A stretch of DNA of 64,000 bases from Cruorifilaria tuberocauda (Eukaryota; Nematoda; Chromadorea; Rhabditida; Onchocercidae): contig JABVXU010000048.1 of the NCBI GenBank assembly GCA_013365365.1, forward strand, positions 62,001 through 126,000, given 5' to 3'. The notes below the pieces were generated by a model, which saw only the letters and a list, made by a program, of their open reading frames with translations, did not search any database and had not been told where the DNA came from. Position 1 is the first letter of the stretch, and each line of letters opens with the position of its first letter. Position numbers and translations under genes: made by a program. Shown here piece after piece: positions 14,701 to 27,051 of the stretch.

Positions 14701-17700
14701 CTGTTCAATATAATGGAAATTAAACAGAGGAAAAATAACTTCATTGTAGACATTCACTAAAGTTACTGAAGGTTGTTAACCGCAGGTAAGATTTCTTTCT
14801 CTTTTAATCAGAAATTCACTTACTTGTTCTGAACTGCTTCCGGAACAAAATCATCACGGTCGCATCCATTTATTAAATGATTAGTTTGTAATGTTAGAAT
14901 GCTTTTTACATTTTCCACGGTACATGATTGTGTTTCCGCGCAGGTTACAATATGCGCATTTGGCGCAATATGGACACTTCCAGATCCAGGAATATAAGTT
15001 ACCCGTTCTGGGATACCATGGATACCATCCACACAAGCTTCATGAACATTAATAGTAACAAGGGTTGATTTGGACTGACGCATACCGCAGTCATGGGCGA
15101 CAACTGTCAAAATATAGGATTTGGCTTGGGTGTAGTTTAGTGGTCGCGTATTCCGCAAAACTCCCTGAGAAAAGAAAGAATACAGTGATTTTACACAATC
15201 TATATTTACATTTTTAACTTGAATTCAGGATTGGTAAAGTAGCATTAAATACTAGATATTCCCTAGAGCTCTATGTAGTTGAGAAGAAACATATCTATAT
15301 TGACTGAGTGATACAAAACGTGGAAGTTTAGTAGCAAATTTGTAAAATGCAATTTGAACTTCAATGAAGTTTGAAAACATTAGAAACCTGATCATCGATA
15401 GCAAAAGGAAATCCATCCAGAGCATTTGTGATCTGATATCTGCATATCTGTCCATAAGGATGGCCACAATCCTTATCAGTTGCTTGCAATCGAGCTAATT
15501 CGTTGTAAATTTTCCCTGCAATTGATTGTTTAGAAATGCCTGCATGTATTTCACTTTACCAACACATGAATTTATTAATTTGTTTGAAAAACAGATATAG
15601 TTGATTAACAATTTATTTCAACTTAACCTTACCTTCACTGATATTGAAGGTGTACCACGGCTGAGAAAATATCGGTGCGTGATCATTAGTATCTTTCACG
15701 GAGATTCGTAATCGCGCGCTAAAATAGCATTTTTTTAACTTCGAATTTAAGGTTTTTCAAATAAGTGTTGTACTATGAAGAAATGAACTGATGAAATAAA
15801 AGAAATGAAATGAATTGAACAGAAAGATCAGATGTCATCTTGTTTCTTTTTAACTGGGTCAATTAAAATTCTCTAATGAGTTTAACACGAATGTAAAAAT
15901 GAAGACGCTTCATTTGACATAAATAGTAGTTGTTCATTTTGCTAAATTACTTTGCTAACTTTGCTTTTCAGCTTAATTACGACTATCACCTTATACATGA
16001 GCTTAGTAAAAGTGAACTTACGTGTAATCAGAATAAAATAAGCACTCCACATGAATCAAGAAAATAAAGTCATTTATTCGAATTAATAAAAGATTTAAAT
16101 GGAAAACTAATAGAAGAGAAAAGATTATATATATATATTCCCTTTAACCTTTTAAATTATTTTGCTCTTTAATAAGATTCTTTCTCTGCTCGTTTCGAAA
16201 CTATAAGAAAATTTACCATTATTCCTTTCACTTCGTTTAATTGCAGTCTCTTTTTGTTCTTCAATTACAATTTAAAACGAGAAAAGAGAAAAAAAATTCA
16301 TCAATTGATGTTTTTTTTTTCAGAAATTGGTTTAAACTTTGTTAATAACATCTTTACTGAAAAGCTGAAAGAGCAAAAATCCCGCTGAAACTTTCAAAAT
16401 GAGTTATCTATCTTCTGACTTAACTTATCCTCTTTTCCTAATTGTAAAATTCTCTTGCAGTAAATTTAGAAACGAATGAAACGAATGAATTGCCGTCTTA
16501 CATGAACGCTAAAAATATTATTAAATTTTTTCTTTACCCCCAAAATATTCTTAAAATTTTCCATTAATATGAGATTAAAAAGCAATCAGTACAAAGTCCC
16601 AATGAAATCAAATAATCCGTATCATTCTTTATAATTTGATTAGCTCGATCATTCTTATAAGAAAGTAATTATTTACTACTAATTTACCTTTCCGATCTAG
16701 CATCGTCACCACAACGAATTGCTACTAGATTGACAGAATATAGTGAATTGGTGCAGTCTAGATGTACGCCATCTTTAACTCGTATAACACCTGAACCTTC
16801 TTTTTCATCATGTATATCAACCGTAAATGGCACATCCTCGGAACCATCACTTGTCAGTTCATATCGACATACTGGTCCTTAAACCTCCCAAATTAATATG
16901 ATTTTTAGTTTAATGAATTATCATATTAAAGCAAAAATATTTATTTTTGAATTAGTGACTTGTTTATATCTTGTTCGAATCATTCTGGTATCATGTAATT
17001 TAGTTCACTTTATTCTAATACATTAATGACAACAATTCATGATTATCGAATCAGAGTTTGGATATATTTCCATCAAATATTGATTGAATAAGATTGAATA
17101 TATGATCATCTTCATATAATTAGTTAGCATGCTAAAAAAATTATTAGAGTTTTTTTTATTATTTTCTTCGAAAAATCAGCATTTCTCTCGTTCGTGTAGT
17201 AGTTGCACTACTACACGAACGATAAATGCATTTTAATACAACGTTCAAAATGAGAGATTCGAAAGATTTCATATGAAATTTCAATATTTCAGAAAATTTT
17301 TTAAAACACTTCTAAAAAGATTCCGTTCTAATCTTATTAATGAATATTAACTAACCAGTTTCGTGAACAATGCCTAATTTGGGATTAACATTGACTATGG
17401 TACGGTCTTCTCGAATAGTGCCAAGCAGTTCATCTGCACCGCCAAGATCGATTATTGGAACTGAAATAAATGCTTTTTGATTAGTAAATTCACTCTAATC
17501 AATCTTTTAAAAAATACAATGATTTAAATTATTCCAATCTACTAGTTTCTTTCAGCTGATTCATTACCTTCTGGATTGAAACTTATCCATTAAATTTTAT
17601 CTTACAAGACACTGAATTTAAACTACATTCATTTATATTTCACAGCAACAAATTCCCAGAGAAATTAACTAGCTTAAATTGTTGTTAAGAAGGAAAATTA

Positions 17701-18570
17701 AATTTTCTTAAAACAAAAAAATCTCGAATTTTTTATTCACTTAAGAATTTATTTTACATTCCTTATTAAATGAACTTGAAATTACGGCTAAATCACTCTA
17801 AGTGCGTGTTTATAAGATTTTTAGTGAAATAAACACGAAATAGCGAGATAAATCTTAAGATTCGGCAACAATTACAAAAAATTCTTCAACTAAAGAATTA
17901 CCAAACAAATTAAAGCCAAACAATAGCCATTTCAACAAACCTAACTGGTCTTTCTTGTTTTAAAATTAATTGCTCCAATAAGCAACGACACTTAAATTTT
18001 GTGGCGAAACGGAAAACTTAGCAATTCTACAACTTTCTGCACTTTTTCAAACGCGTTTGAAGAAAAAAAACTTAAAAAAACATTTTGTATGTCCTAAATT
18101 GAACTAATCATAGTAAATGTGAGAGTGGAATATATACGAGCCATAGAATTGAGCGGATGATTTTTAAATTCGAAAATTTCAGCTAAATATTACTGCCTTC
18201 GCAATGAGTCAGAAGCTTCCTCACAGATAATTGGAATTAAAATACAAGTGAACACATATTTGAATAAATCTAAAGGATGAAATCCCCCTTCATTAATAAT
18301 GAAAATCTCAAGATGAATAGTTAGCTCCTAAGGTTGGTTCGAAATTTTCTTTTATTTCGAGCATTATTGTAAAGATAAAATATTTGAATAAAGAATGACT
18401 GGAATTGATGAAGTGGACTTCACTGAATTTTATTTTAAATAAACTGAAATGACAGGTAGTGCATGCTCACCACGATATCGATGAGATGACGTCGCAGAAA
18501 CGAGAATTGCCTCGAATAAAATTTGAAGTACCAATCGTCGTATTACAGAACAAAATTCTTTTGATGGCAT
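8744..18570 (-). CDS. casy-1: Calsyntenin (cadherin-related transmembrane protein)
   Basis: Type I neuronal membrane protein that binds kinesin light chain and acts in synaptic cargo transport and learning in C. elegans. Nineteen exons close in phase: 18471-18570, 17356-17460, 16688-16877, 15633-15718, 15388-15515, 14824-15164, 14419-14645, 13884-14059, 13583-13675, 13270-13458, 12970-13140, 12664-12829, 11730-11872, 11295-11456, 10016-10208, 9615-9739, 9425-9543, 9049-9113 and 8744-8814, giving 949 residues. In order they encode a signal peptide (RLVLQILFEAILVSA), two cadherin repeats (VKDTNDHAPIF; YILTVVAHDCG), a LamG-like region (MNRHHFAVYTRHC; LVVGACWHGRN), a membrane span at about 824-848, and a cytosolic tail. 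The tail has two kinesin-light-chain-type motifs, MEWDDS near residue 870 and LEWDDT near 935. A TTTTTAG acceptor lies about 32 bases before the ATG. Confidence 0.95.
17188..17222. repeat. Perfect 16-bp inverted repeat with 3-nt loop in casy-1 intron 2
   Basis: Arms 17188-17203 and 17207-17222 are exact reverse complements (TCGTTCGTGTAGTAGT on the left) with a TGC loop. Pairing stops beyond them. The arms are less AT-rich than the intron around them. Confidence 0.85.
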
Positions 18571-18601
18571 TGATGGATAATGAGAGAGTTCGCCTCCTTA
18601 G

Positions 18602-18606
18602 CCTAA
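18602..18606 (-). promoter_or_regulatory. Probable spliced-leader acceptor of casy-1
   Basis: On the minus strand GTTTTTAG ends at 18603, and the leader then runs about 32 bases to the casy-1 ATG at 18570 with no second acceptor between. No matching upstream exon is evident, which fits trans-splicing of a nematode spliced leader. A conventional 5' UTR intron would look the same. Confidence 0.4.
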
Positions 18607-21600
18607 AAACTATTACAATTTACGATACTCATAATATGCCAGTTACGGAGTAGGCCATAAGCAATTTTCAAGTATGCAAAACTTAATTTTTATTTTAATT
18701 TAGTTATTGACATTTGAATGAATAAAGCTAACTGTCATTGAGTTTCTTCATAATATTAATATTTTGTTTAATAAAGTTAACAATAATAAACTTCACAAAA
18801 TCAACTTTTTGTAAATGATCACTGATTTTTTTAGACGTATTACTCAGCATTTATGAAAACTTTTCTTGAGGCAAATGACTTCTTTTTACATTATTTCAAA
18901 TGAACTTTCTTAAATGAACAGAGTTTTCGAAGGAAAAGTAATTTGTCAATTATATATTAGTGTATAACTGACAAATTCTTCAACTCGTTGAAATTTTAAG
19001 TCGTTTAAAACTTTAATTGATAATTTATTAATTATTTTCACCTATTGTTGAAACTAGTCTTGTTTGATTTTATCCAAAAACTTAAAGCTTCCAAAAAAAG
19101 TTGGTTTTTAGAGGAGGAATAGAAGATTTACCAGACAATAGAAATACACGCAAGGAAGTTATTATCTAATAATCTACTTACCAACTAATGTTTTGATAGG
19201 ACCGTACTAAGCACAAAAAAATGCTGCTAAATTTAAGTCTTAAGAAAAATTGAATAAAATTTACTGAAATAAAGATGAGGAATAAAAATACTAAACTTTC
19301 GCCAATAATGTCTTCAAGCGAATGCACTGAACTTAAGCGAACTTCAGGACATGTCTTAATAAAGAAGGCTCAAAAATAAATACATCTAATCATTTGCAAG
19401 ATATGCTCAAAAAATTACTTTCGGCAGATCATTCTGTCAATTCATCCATAGATTTAACATTCATACAGACAAAGTTAAAATTGCGATATTAGGAGAAGAA
19501 ATCGAAAGCGCCCCTTCAGAACATCGATTATTAAAGAGAACGATGATTGCAAGAAGAGAATATATTTATATGCAAAGAGATGAAAACCTTCCTACAGAAA
19601 ATATAATGGATTATCGGTTCGTTTTATTCCTTCCTACTTTTGATGTTACAGTAATTCAATGAAAGATAGATGATATACGCAGACAGGAAATGCCGGGTAA
19701 GAAAAAGAAAAGACGAAAAAATAAGGCAATTGGAACTGTTGACTGGAGTAAGCTTCTACTCCATGCTTTAAAACTTGTCCCATTAAGCATCTCTAAGGTA
19801 GATCTTTACATCTCTACACCTATAAAGAAAAGGAAGAAGAAATAATCAATTCTTAAATGGCCGAAAAATCGATCAATTAACCCGTCCAATCTGAGCAAAT
19901 TTCATTTCTCTACTCCATTACACATTAATTGTGAAAGGAAACTTCAGAATCTCATCATACAGTTAAAATTCAATTAGCTGCACTTTAATGCAATAATTAA
20001 AACGGGAAAAGTGAAAGAAAGTGAGCGAGGAAAATAAACAGAATCCCTTTATAAAACGCTAGAAAGAACTGGACAACCGGACAAAGGTCACGTGATGGCG
20101 CGATCAGCGTGTAATTTGCGTGACACATTTATCTTTCAGTACCAAACTTCTAATTTCTTACACTCATTCATTTTTTCGGTACACTGCTAGTGACACTTAA
20201 CAAGTGCGCTTTCATCTCCATGGTGACCACATCTCAACTGGTGGCTATTTGAGTAGCCGGAGCTGTGAATCAGGACGAAAGTAATTCCGCCCTCCTCAGG
20301 AGAGAATCATTTTCGGTTCAGATGAAAGGAATGGGAGATTTTTTGATAAGTTTGAGATGAAAAGAGCTTTAGTAATATTTATTGATTTAAATGGAAGGAA
20401 GTGAAATTGGATGAGTGATAGAAAACATGGAGGAATGGATTATCAATGTTGTTTCTGTCTGCGCCACCCAGCACTAATGCAATGCGATCGTTGCTTCTTT
20501 TCCTGCTGGAAGGGAAAAAAGAAACACGTCGATAGTTTTCATTACTCAGCGCTAACCCGTTCATTCATGTCCCCCAAGGTCACGGTCATCATTTCCGCTT
20601 TTTAGCTCATTCTACTCCATCCATCATTTTTCCCGGATTTCAGGTAAATCGAAAAAAATTCAGCTTTCCGTAATTATTCTTCTCGCTCTCTCTCTCTCCC
20701 TCCTTCAGTTTTCTTTTTCATTCCGATTAATGTACTTTGAAATCAAGAGGAAATAAAATTTTTTTAATGAATAAAATGAACGGATTAAAACAGATGAAGG
20801 TGGAATGCAAATGATTGAATTAACGGCTGTGGCAAGAGCACAGCTACTCAATTAAAGGTTTGCTGAAAAATGTCCATAAGCAGTAGCCAAACTAATGAAC
20901 ATTTTCCATTCATGAAAATTGAGGGATTACTTTATCACTACTGCTTTAGACATTCTGAATTCATCTTATTGAAAAAAAGGATAACTGGAAAAATCGCGTT
21001 AAAATGGCCAAGCAATATGAGAAAATCCGAGCCAAGTTAGTCGAGCAATATTTTCTACTATAATTTTTAGAGTACATTTTTTCTCAGCGGTTTGAATTAT
21101 AAAGTTAAACAGTCATTTATGGCTTACAGAGTTCCGCTATACGTCTTCCTACCTGTTTGATTGAAGTTGCAAAATTGAATTCCCAAAAGAGTTGGCAAGA
21201 GAGATTTGCATGGCATGGAATAAATATAATTTAAATAAAAAAATAGTGAGCATGCGAACTAATGTTTGTGGCAATTGAGGCTTCTAGTCTTGTCGAGAGA
21301 GGAGAAAGAGAGCGATGGCAAGAAGAATATCCATCTTTACATGAAATTGTTCAGGCCTGATGCCGTGCATGAATGCCTGATTGCCTCTTGGCTGCTTGGC
21401 CATGCGTCTGTCTCCATTGAGAGCAAAGTGACAGGGCGAAAGGATCACGCCTACGAGATGAAGAGGCTAAATTTCTCAGAGGTTTTAGTCCCTTGCTAAT
21501 ATTGGCTTTCATTACATTACTTTCAGATCAGATTCAAAAACTATTGCATAAGAAGCCAAGAGCCAGAAGCAATTTACTCTATGGTCTCATACACACATAC

Positions 21601-24600
21601 ATGCACACACATATACATAAGAATCCCACGATGAACTATTTGAGGCTTCACTCATTTCTGTCCCAATCAATACGTAGTTCATTTACAAGACAAGACATTT
21701 CAGCTAACTCATCTCCAGAGATTACGGTAGTGAGGGACGGAGAAATAGCAACTGAGCTTCATCGGATACAGGTGCCACCGATATGTGACAGGAAGGGTGA
21801 AAGCAGTTGTGAATTAAGAAGTAATTGAATGCTAACAACGGAATGGAATATGCAAGTGACGCAATACGTAAGTAAAGAGATCCAGAGAATGAAAATGTTT
21901 TAAAGATACATTTTTTACATAATTTGGACGAGCTGAAGTTGGTGAAAAGAGAGGAAGAGGAAGAAAAATGGAACTACCAGTATTAACAAAGGGTATGATA
22001 GAAATGCGGTATAAGCCGCAGCACCTTAGCATAGTTGAAGTTACAGCAAAAAAATTTAGAGCCAAGAAACTGATAAATTTTGAAGATGGAAATGAAAATA
22101 TGTCAAGCTTAATAATTCAGAGAATAGAATGAAGCAAAATGAAAATAGAATAGGGAAGTGACAGGGAAAAGAGATAAATAATTATAAGTTTAATTAAGAA
22201 TTGCATTTATATATTGCAAGATATTTGTTGTTGATTTCTTCATGTCAATTTTAGAGTGTAAATCACTAATACTCTCATACAATATGTAGCTTTAGATAAA
22301 TCGAAAGCGACCATACCTCTTACTATCAACATGAATTTTAAAATTAATTGGAAAAATTTATCTTTCGAAGATTTGCTTAGTGAAAATATAAATATGCGAT
22401 GATTTGTAGTAAAGCAAACAGTAGAACATCTGGAAAGAGAAACAATTTCGTATAATATTTCTTGTGCATTACACCAATGACTTCCATAACTAATCACTGA
22501 GTAGAATTATTTTTCAGTTTTTCATGCGAATGAAATATTATTTCCTGAAGTTAGTAAAGTTTTTAAGTATGACTCGTAAAAGCAATAAATAAAGTAGTAA
22601 CTAATGGTTAACTTCCGGCATGGCCAAAATAATATCAAAGGTCCATTGGTTTATCTTTAATGATCTTTTTAACAGGTAGAAATGGAAAAAAGAGCTTATA
22701 AAAGATGGAAAAGTAAAATTATTCTATAAAAATCAAAAGAAGAATTTTAACGTAATAAATATATATAGAAAATTTGACATGATAAAAATTTGAAATGAAG
22801 GTTTTTTATAACAATGAATAGTAAAAAGTTTGTTCCAAAAGTACAAATTAGAATTTTTAAAAATTTTTAGTGCTACTGGATAATAAAGCTAACGAACTTG
22901 GGAAAAATGAATTTTTTACATTTCAAGCATTAGTAAATTTCGACTGTTATCAATGTGCCCACTTGGATTCACTTCAATCATATCATCATGGAAATCTCAG
23001 ATATGTGATCCGTCAATGATCCAAAGTTTATTTTTGTTTCTTTTTGCATGTAAACCGATTAATATAAATAAAAAATTATTGTCCTTAACGATACCAAAAA
23101 ATGGACCTTTCTCATTTCTTATTGTATTTAAGTTATGAATCTAGTAGATCAAAATATAATTAGTTCCTGAATATTATAAAAAATGGTGCGTTATTATGGT
23201 CCTTAGAAGATATTGTCAGAAAGATTAATTCCAATCTCAAAAAGGCATCTGAATTTGAAGTGCAAGAATTCTTTCCAGACAAGCAACATAGCTGGCTGGA
23301 ATCATCGATTTTTATACTGTGACAATGAATCAGGGAATAAGCATGACAAGCACGCGCATACTTCTTTTTTCAGCTTTTTAAACTTTTACTTTAAGTGGAA
23401 GGAAGACATTTTTTTTTTGAAGTTTACTTCGTTTCAAAAGGAATGTATTTACGCCTAAATTATTCACAGCGTTTTTAGCAAATACTCTGATAACTATTTG
23501 TTAAGTCTTTCTTAATGAGTTGTTTTTAATCACTGGAACATGCTGCAGAGTTTGAAATGCAATTTTCTAATTCATTATGGATTTTAAAAAAGCAGGAAAA
23601 TTCCAATTCGCACAAAATTTCTGAAATTATACTAACAACTTTGCTTTTTATTATTTCATTCCTCTGTTTAAACGAAATCCATCAAAAACGATTGGTTTGG
23701 ATACCTAAAGAGAGATGAAACACGTATTTGAAATTTGCTTTATGAACCGAGAAGTTAAAAGTTGGAAATTTTCAATATAATTCAATTGCCATGAATAAGT
23801 TTTTCTAAATATTTAAGTGAATGAAAATCTGAAGGAATTTCGTTTTTGCAATGAATCAGAAATTCAAAAAAAAATCGTTTAAGTCAAAAAAATGATTGTT
23901 GACAATGTCATTTGAATTAGATTGTCTTGCAGAGGCTTACGAGATGAAGAAGCCACATTGGATGATTGCATCTTCGATAGTCCGCAGTTGATGCAGAATT
24001 CCGTTACCTGACCGATTTTAGACTATTTTTGAATAATTTCATGAATGAACAAATTAAATGAAGGTATAAAATCACAATTCTACGATAAAAATCAGATTAC
24101 GAATCACTTACACCATTGATTGCTCAACGTATTTACGGAAAGTGAATAAAATGAATAGATTTAAATTAAAGGAAATATATACTTCTGATGATTTCCAGAA
24201 GTACGGAGACAGAGTCACTCTTACAATCAATAAGCTTAGCAGTCCATCTCGAGAGAAGCACCATAAAATGCTCCATCCTTAATGATAGATCTTTTCTTTG
24301 TTATCATCCATTCATTTATCAGCTTGCATTCCCACTTAGACAAAGTAATGATAGCAATTTTTGGTTTGATATCATTGTTTAAGTGTAACAAAATAGCAAT
24401 TAAAAATGTTGCGTATAAATAAAATGATAACTAACTGAGGCTTTGAAGTACAATAATTCAAATAAATCATAATAAATAGAAGTAACATAAGAAGGCATTG
24501 CCATTCAACCACTGCTCAAATATTTGGCACCTGGGATTTTGGCCTTGGCATAGATTCGAAATGAAATTTGATAGTAAAACGAATAAATACCAATTCAGTC

Positions 24601-27051
24601 ACTCTGCAAAATTCTGAGGAGTAGAAAAATTATATCCAATGAAAGTATGAGTCCAAATTTCCTCTTTTTACTTCTAAGATGAATACAGTTAGAAAATCTC
24701 TTTTGAATATAGATGATGACGGAAAAGTACAATGTAAATAGCGAAGGAAGAGTTGAAATACAGACAAAACTTTTCATTACATAACATGAAATGAGAAGTG
24801 TACGTGATCGTTAAATCAGTTTCATTTAATTTCATTGTTGAAAATTAACTTAAGTGGGCGTCGATAGGTAAGTGTGCCTTAGCGATTTCTGTCAAATGAA
24901 AATAGATATCATTCTCAGTCCTGTAACCATTCGTTGCAACACAACTCAAATATCAAATCACTTCACATTAATTATCAGCAAGCTAATGAATGCAAATAGA
25001 GACATTGCACAAAGAAGAGAAAATTTTTTAAATGTAGGAATAATTGAAAAATTTGATTCTTGACAATCAACCACGATATAATCGGCAAAATAGCTGTTCT
25101 ATGATAAAGGTACAACATTATACGGTAGCACTATTGGCATATAGAGATAACTTCGTGACGAATAACTTCAGTTAATGAACACCTTTAAACCTAATCAAAA
25201 CTTTCCATAATGAATCTATTTGGTATATGTAGTAAGAAAACCGAGTAAATACATGAGTGTATTTTCTGTGTGTAAATTCGATTGCAACATGTCATAAATA
25301 GTTATGCAAAATAAATGGAAGGAAATTAAAAGCAGTGATTAATGAGAATGTATTGCTTTTCCTGATAAATCAATATAATCGAAATGTCGTCGAACGAATC
25401 GATATCTTAAAAATTCTTAACGATATCTTTTCGTAGAGCACAAGAAAAGTAAACATTGTTGACGAATGGCTACTACTTCACAGATTTATTTATTAAATTG
25501 AAATGAATGAAATTTAATTGCATTGGTTAGCTGAAGAGTGAAGATGCGGCGTGCGTGCGTGCGTGCACGTTTGTTTGATTGAGTATGGTGACGGCACAAT
25601 CGGTTCGATCGGCTCTTTCATGTGTCTCTCTTTGTTGTCATTTCCTCTTCCACTCCTTTCCCATCGAAATTGTGGGACGTCGTCGAGCTTCAGCAGTTTC
25701 AAGTACCATTCGATGAGTGCTGACGCTGACGGGTACGTGAAGTACAGTTAGGCTGAAAAAAGCATCAAATGCATGCATGAAATTTGATTTTTAAAATACT
25801 AAAATTCTAAAAGTTCTTTTTTAATTGATGTACATGATTCTTTTTTGTTTTGAATTAGTTTTTCACTAAGATTTTGGGATAAAGTTCTTCATAATGAATT
25901 GAAAAAAATAATATCAATTCGGGAGAATCGATTTGAAAATTAAAAAAGTTCTAAAAACCATTATTGTATCTACAAGTTCCCTTCAGCATTGTACCAATCT
26001 CTCTAGATATCATTATTGGTCACAGCATGAATAATGGTAAGGATTATTCTAAAAGTCTGGAACACAATATCTCTCTGTTCTAGTAAAGAGACCTATATCA
26101 AAAACACGTTTTATTCTTGCGAAAAGCCATGATAGGGTGATGACAAAAAACAGTTTACGATATTATTTCAGTGGAAATGTTCATATCGAGAAGAAACGTA
26201 TGAGCAGAGCATACCACTAACGATGATTTTCTTTCCTGAGCATTTCCAAAGGCGTGATAGACGTTGTAAGATACACGTTAAGTATTCTATATTCAAGATA
26301 ATATAATAAATAATGACGATTGGGATGATACAAAATGAACAATTAATACGCTATCATGATTGAGTATTGGTATTGTCATCGATCCTTTAACATGATAAAT
26401 CTGATATCATCACATTTATATTAAAATTATCCAGCCACTTCTTAACTAATCGAAATCAGTTAGTACTGAAGCTTTCGTTAATTTTCCAGGCATAAAAGGT
26501 AAATTTTTACAAGTATTGCTTTTTACAAGTTAAGATTTTTCACTTCCATAAAATTAAATAGAAAGTTATATTGTCAGTTTAGATGTTTGAATGTGATAAG
26601 TGCCGGTAGTGCAATCATCGCAATCCAGTTTCCATTTCAAAGCTGCATTTTTTTGTTGATTTTTTAAAAACTTTCTGATTCATATTGATATTGTTGTATA
26701 ACATTCTTCATCATTTAATTTTAAAACTTTAGACAAATATTGAGTGTTGAATTTCAAACAGTCTATTACTTATAAATTAGCCTTCAAAACATAATTAATT
26801 TTTAAATTGAAATCTGTCGGTTTTTGATATTTGATATTTTTTGAATTCATCCTTACCTGTTTTCAATCTCTAAACTTTGGCGGAGAATCTTACTTTGCCA
26901 GCGAACAGAAAAAATGAAACTGTTACGACTTCTTTTTTATTTGTAACTATGAATGAATTAGAATAAATTATCCGAATGATTTAAGTTCCATGTTAATTAT
27001 TCGCAGTTTTTGGAATCTTAACAATTACAAAGAATATGTTAGAAGTAACTA
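18607..27051. other. 8.4 kb with no recognisable gene
   Basis: Both strands were scanned. Open stretches are short, AT-rich and lack splice-consistent continuations or known motifs. The region is upstream of casy-1 and downstream of the His-repeat gene, so it may hold regulatory DNA for either. Two islands, about 20080-20600 and 21270-21800, are less AT-rich than their surroundings. Simple repeats occur at about 20680-20705 (CT), 21590-21620 (CA-rich) and 25549-25566 (GTGC). No tRNA or transposon ends were seen. Confidence 0.55.
20083..20095. promoter_or_regulatory. Composite AAGGTCA half-site and TCACGTGA E-box
   Basis: The bases AAAGGTCACGTGA combine a nuclear-receptor half-site (AAGGTCA) with the 8-bp E-box palindrome TCACGTGA, the type bound by HLH-30/TFEB or SREBP proteins. 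It lies about 1.5 kb upstream of the casy-1 start. AAGGTCACG recurs at 20576-20584. The site is seen; use by any factor is inference. Confidence 0.3.

Noticed and set aside
16971..16980. GTTCGAATC resembling a tRNA B box
   Set aside because: No A box, cloverleaf or acceptor stem around it.
20414..20605. Small Cys-rich open frame with CCFCLRHPALMQCDRCFFSC
   Set aside because: The Cys spacing recalls a zinc-binding module, but it is a lone 64-codon frame with no splice partners or start context. Kept only as a curiosity.
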